5,844 bases of DNA. Origin: an uncultured Rhodobacterales bacterium. GTDB taxonomy: Bacteria; Pseudomonadota; Alphaproteobacteria; Rhodobacterales; Rhodobacteraceae. Positions within the stretch are counted from its first letter, which is position 1, and the number at the start of each line of letters is the position of its first letter. The notes under the pieces are model-generated. The model was not told the origin of the DNA. It was given only the letters and a program-made list of their open reading frames with translations, and made no database searches. The position numbers were made by a program, and so were the translations under genes. The stretch is from positions 1 through 5,844 of the forward strand of contig CALCGO010000126.1 of assembly GCA_937901055.1 (NCBI GenBank), read 5' to 3'. This document shows, piece after piece, positions 5,055 to 5,844 of the stretch.

Positions 5055-5473
5055 CTACCGACGCTCTCCATGCTTAACCAAGGCTCGGCCAACTCCAAGG
5101 AGCCATCCTTTTGCAACAACTCGATCGAGATATTGTCGGGCGAGCGTACAAACGCCATATGCCCATCCCTTGGCGGCCGATTAATAATCACCCCGTTGTC
5201 CTGCAAGAACTGACACGTCTCGTAAATATTATCGACCTCATAGGCCAGATGCCCGAAATGCCGGCTGTCAGACGGCAAACCAGTGTCGCCATCCCAGTTA
5301 TACGTCAGCTCCAACGGAACCTCCGGCTGCCCGGGTGCCGCCAGATAAACCAGCGTAAAGCGCCCCGCCTCGCTTTCGTGGCGACGGATTTCCTCCATCC
5401 CCATCAGATCACAATAAAAGCGCATTGACGCGTCAAGGTCTTTGACCCGAACCATAACATGTAGATATTTCAT
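5048..5473 (-). CDS. Glyoxalase-I-like VOC enzyme (lactoylglutathione lyase family)
   Basis: The protein has 141 residues from the ATG at 5473, with AGGAGG 7 nt upstream. A longer open frame exists upstream (to 5563), but its extra residues read as noise and overlap the DUF817 gene. It is a single-chain vicinal-oxygen-chelate protein of two beta-alpha-beta-beta-beta modules. Compared with E. coli GlxI, the metal ligands are all present: H5 (LHVMVRV), E55 (PLELTYNW), H75 (FGHLAYEV) and E118 (ISIELL). LELTYNWD and the GH-E spacing are glyoxalase I features, so conversion of the glutathione-methylglyoxal hemithioacetal to lactoylglutathione in the cytoplasm is the leading guess, making it a gloA-like gene. 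The tail EPWLSMESVGSW is longer than in E. coli and resembles Rhodobacterales VOC proteins of unproved activity. The start shares one base with the stop of the DUF817 gene (TAATG), and the end overlaps the first DUF1194 start. Another VOC lyase or dioxygenase activity remains possible. Confidence 0.85.
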   Translation of the reverse strand: MKYLHVMVRVKDLDASMRFYCDLMGMEEIRRHESEAGRFTLVYLAAPGQPEVPLELTYNWDGDTGLPSDSRHFGHLAYEVDNIYETCQFLQDNGVIINRPPRDGHMAFVRSPDNISIELLQKDGSLELAEPWLSMESVGSW

Positions 5474-5844
5474 TAGGTTTCCTCCTGTTCCCCATTGGGC
5501 ACTAAGGCGTGGCGATACACAAGGCTGACTTGCACAAAACTGACAAACAACAACAAATACCACGACCCCATCTTCGCAATCGAAGCGAAACTAAAGTTGG
5601 CCGTTCCGCTATATAACCACGTGCCTGTCAGCGTTCCGACATTCTCGGCAATATAAAGAAACAAGCTCGACAGTATCGCTGCGGCTAGCATCGGCATCCA
5701 CAACCGCGCCCCGAATGGCGTGAAATACACCCTCGTTTTCCAGAACAGCCCAACAGTCGCCAACATTAGCATATACCGCATATCGGGCATGAAATGGTGA
5801 GCGAAGAAATTCACATAAATCGCCGAAGCCAAAACAACCGTCGC
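5473..5844 (-). CDS. DUF817 family integral membrane protein, C-terminal part
   Basis: The gene runs off the right edge; 123 codons plus the stop are visible, and the frame stays open to 5844 (ATVVLASAIYVNFFAHHFMPD...), so its start lies outside. At least three hydrophobic helices are seen: MRYMLMLATVGLFW, LWMPMLAAAILSSLFLYIAE, and GSWYLLLFVSFVQVSLVYR. The motifs AHHFMPDMRY, FWKTRVYFTP, IAENVGTLTGTW and KMGSWYLL match what I know as the conserved end of DUF817, a family of roughly 270-300-residue inner-membrane proteins with no assigned function. Conserved His, Asp, Glu and Arg residues inside or beside membrane helices hint at transport or catalysis, but this is inference. The stop TAA shares its last A with the ATG of the VOC gene, so the two are co-translated. 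It is the first visible gene of the leftward operon; the promoter must lie beyond the window. Confidence 0.82.
   Translation of the reverse strand, partial: ATVVLASAIYVNFFAHHFMPDMRYMLMLATVGLFWKTRVYFTPFGARLWMPMLAAAILSSLFLYIAENVGTLTGTWLYSGTANFSFASIAKMGSWYLLLFVSFVQVSLVYRHALVPNGEQEET
5481..5486 (-). promoter_or_regulatory. Ribosome-binding site deciding the VOC enzyme start
   Basis: AGGAGG on the minus strand lies 7 nt before the ATG at 5473, inside the last codons of the DUF817 gene. It shows that the VOC protein begins at MKYLHV and not at any upstream codon of the same frame. Confidence 0.75.

Noticed and set aside
5474..5563. Upstream extension of the VOC enzyme to a 171-residue protein
   Set aside because: The extra 30 residues are cysteine-rich noise in the overlap with the DUF817 gene, and a perfect AGGAGG sits 7 nt before the internal ATG, which begins the conserved VOC fold.

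Overview
The window looks like chromosomal DNA of an alphaproteobacterium, most likely Rhodobacterales (Rhodobacter/Roseobacter type). The main evidence is a circularly permuted, two-piece tmRNA gene whose tag begins ANDNRAP. The DUF1194, DUF817 and VOC families, and the EPW...SM...GSW tail of the VOC protein, fit the same group. This assignment rests on family recognition, not on a search.

Layout, left to right. (1) 2-145 (+) is the C-terminal end of an AEC-type (auxin efflux carrier family) membrane transporter. Its stop codon interlocks with that of a convergent gene (142-729, -) for a membrane-anchored DUF302 protein. (2) After a 135-bp divergent gap, two hotdog-fold acyl-CoA thioesterase genes (865-1329 PaaI-like, 1330-1749 FcbC/YbgC-like) lie head to tail with no spacer. 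(3) 1750-2223 has no ordinary protein gene but is densely used. It carries ssrA on the minus strand, with a recognisable acceptor piece, excised hairpin, coding piece, pseudoknot and tag frame, and then the rho-independent terminator of the next gene. (4) 2224-2871 (-) encodes a small exported outer-membrane beta-barrel protein, followed upstream by a 156-bp AT-rich gap. (5) 3028-5844 (-) is a compact transcription unit. In order of transcription it reads DUF817 membrane protein (cut by the window edge), glyoxalase-I-like VOC enzyme, then three tandem paralogous exported DUF1194 (von Willebrand A-like) proteins. Each junction overlaps or has a gap of at most 9 nt.

Function. The two thioesterases probably act on different acyl-CoA pools and are co-expressed. 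The VOC enzyme retains all four glyoxalase I metal ligands. The three DUF1194 proteins keep DxSxS metal-binding motifs and a conserved cysteine pair, so they are probably disulfide-bonded periplasmic metal-dependent binding proteins of unknown role. No CRISPR array, insertion sequence, canonical tRNA, rRNA or phage gene was seen. The parts most worth a second look are the DUF1194 triplet operon, with its coupled TTG start, and the tmRNA with its tag ending AIAA. Neither is clearly an undescribed system.
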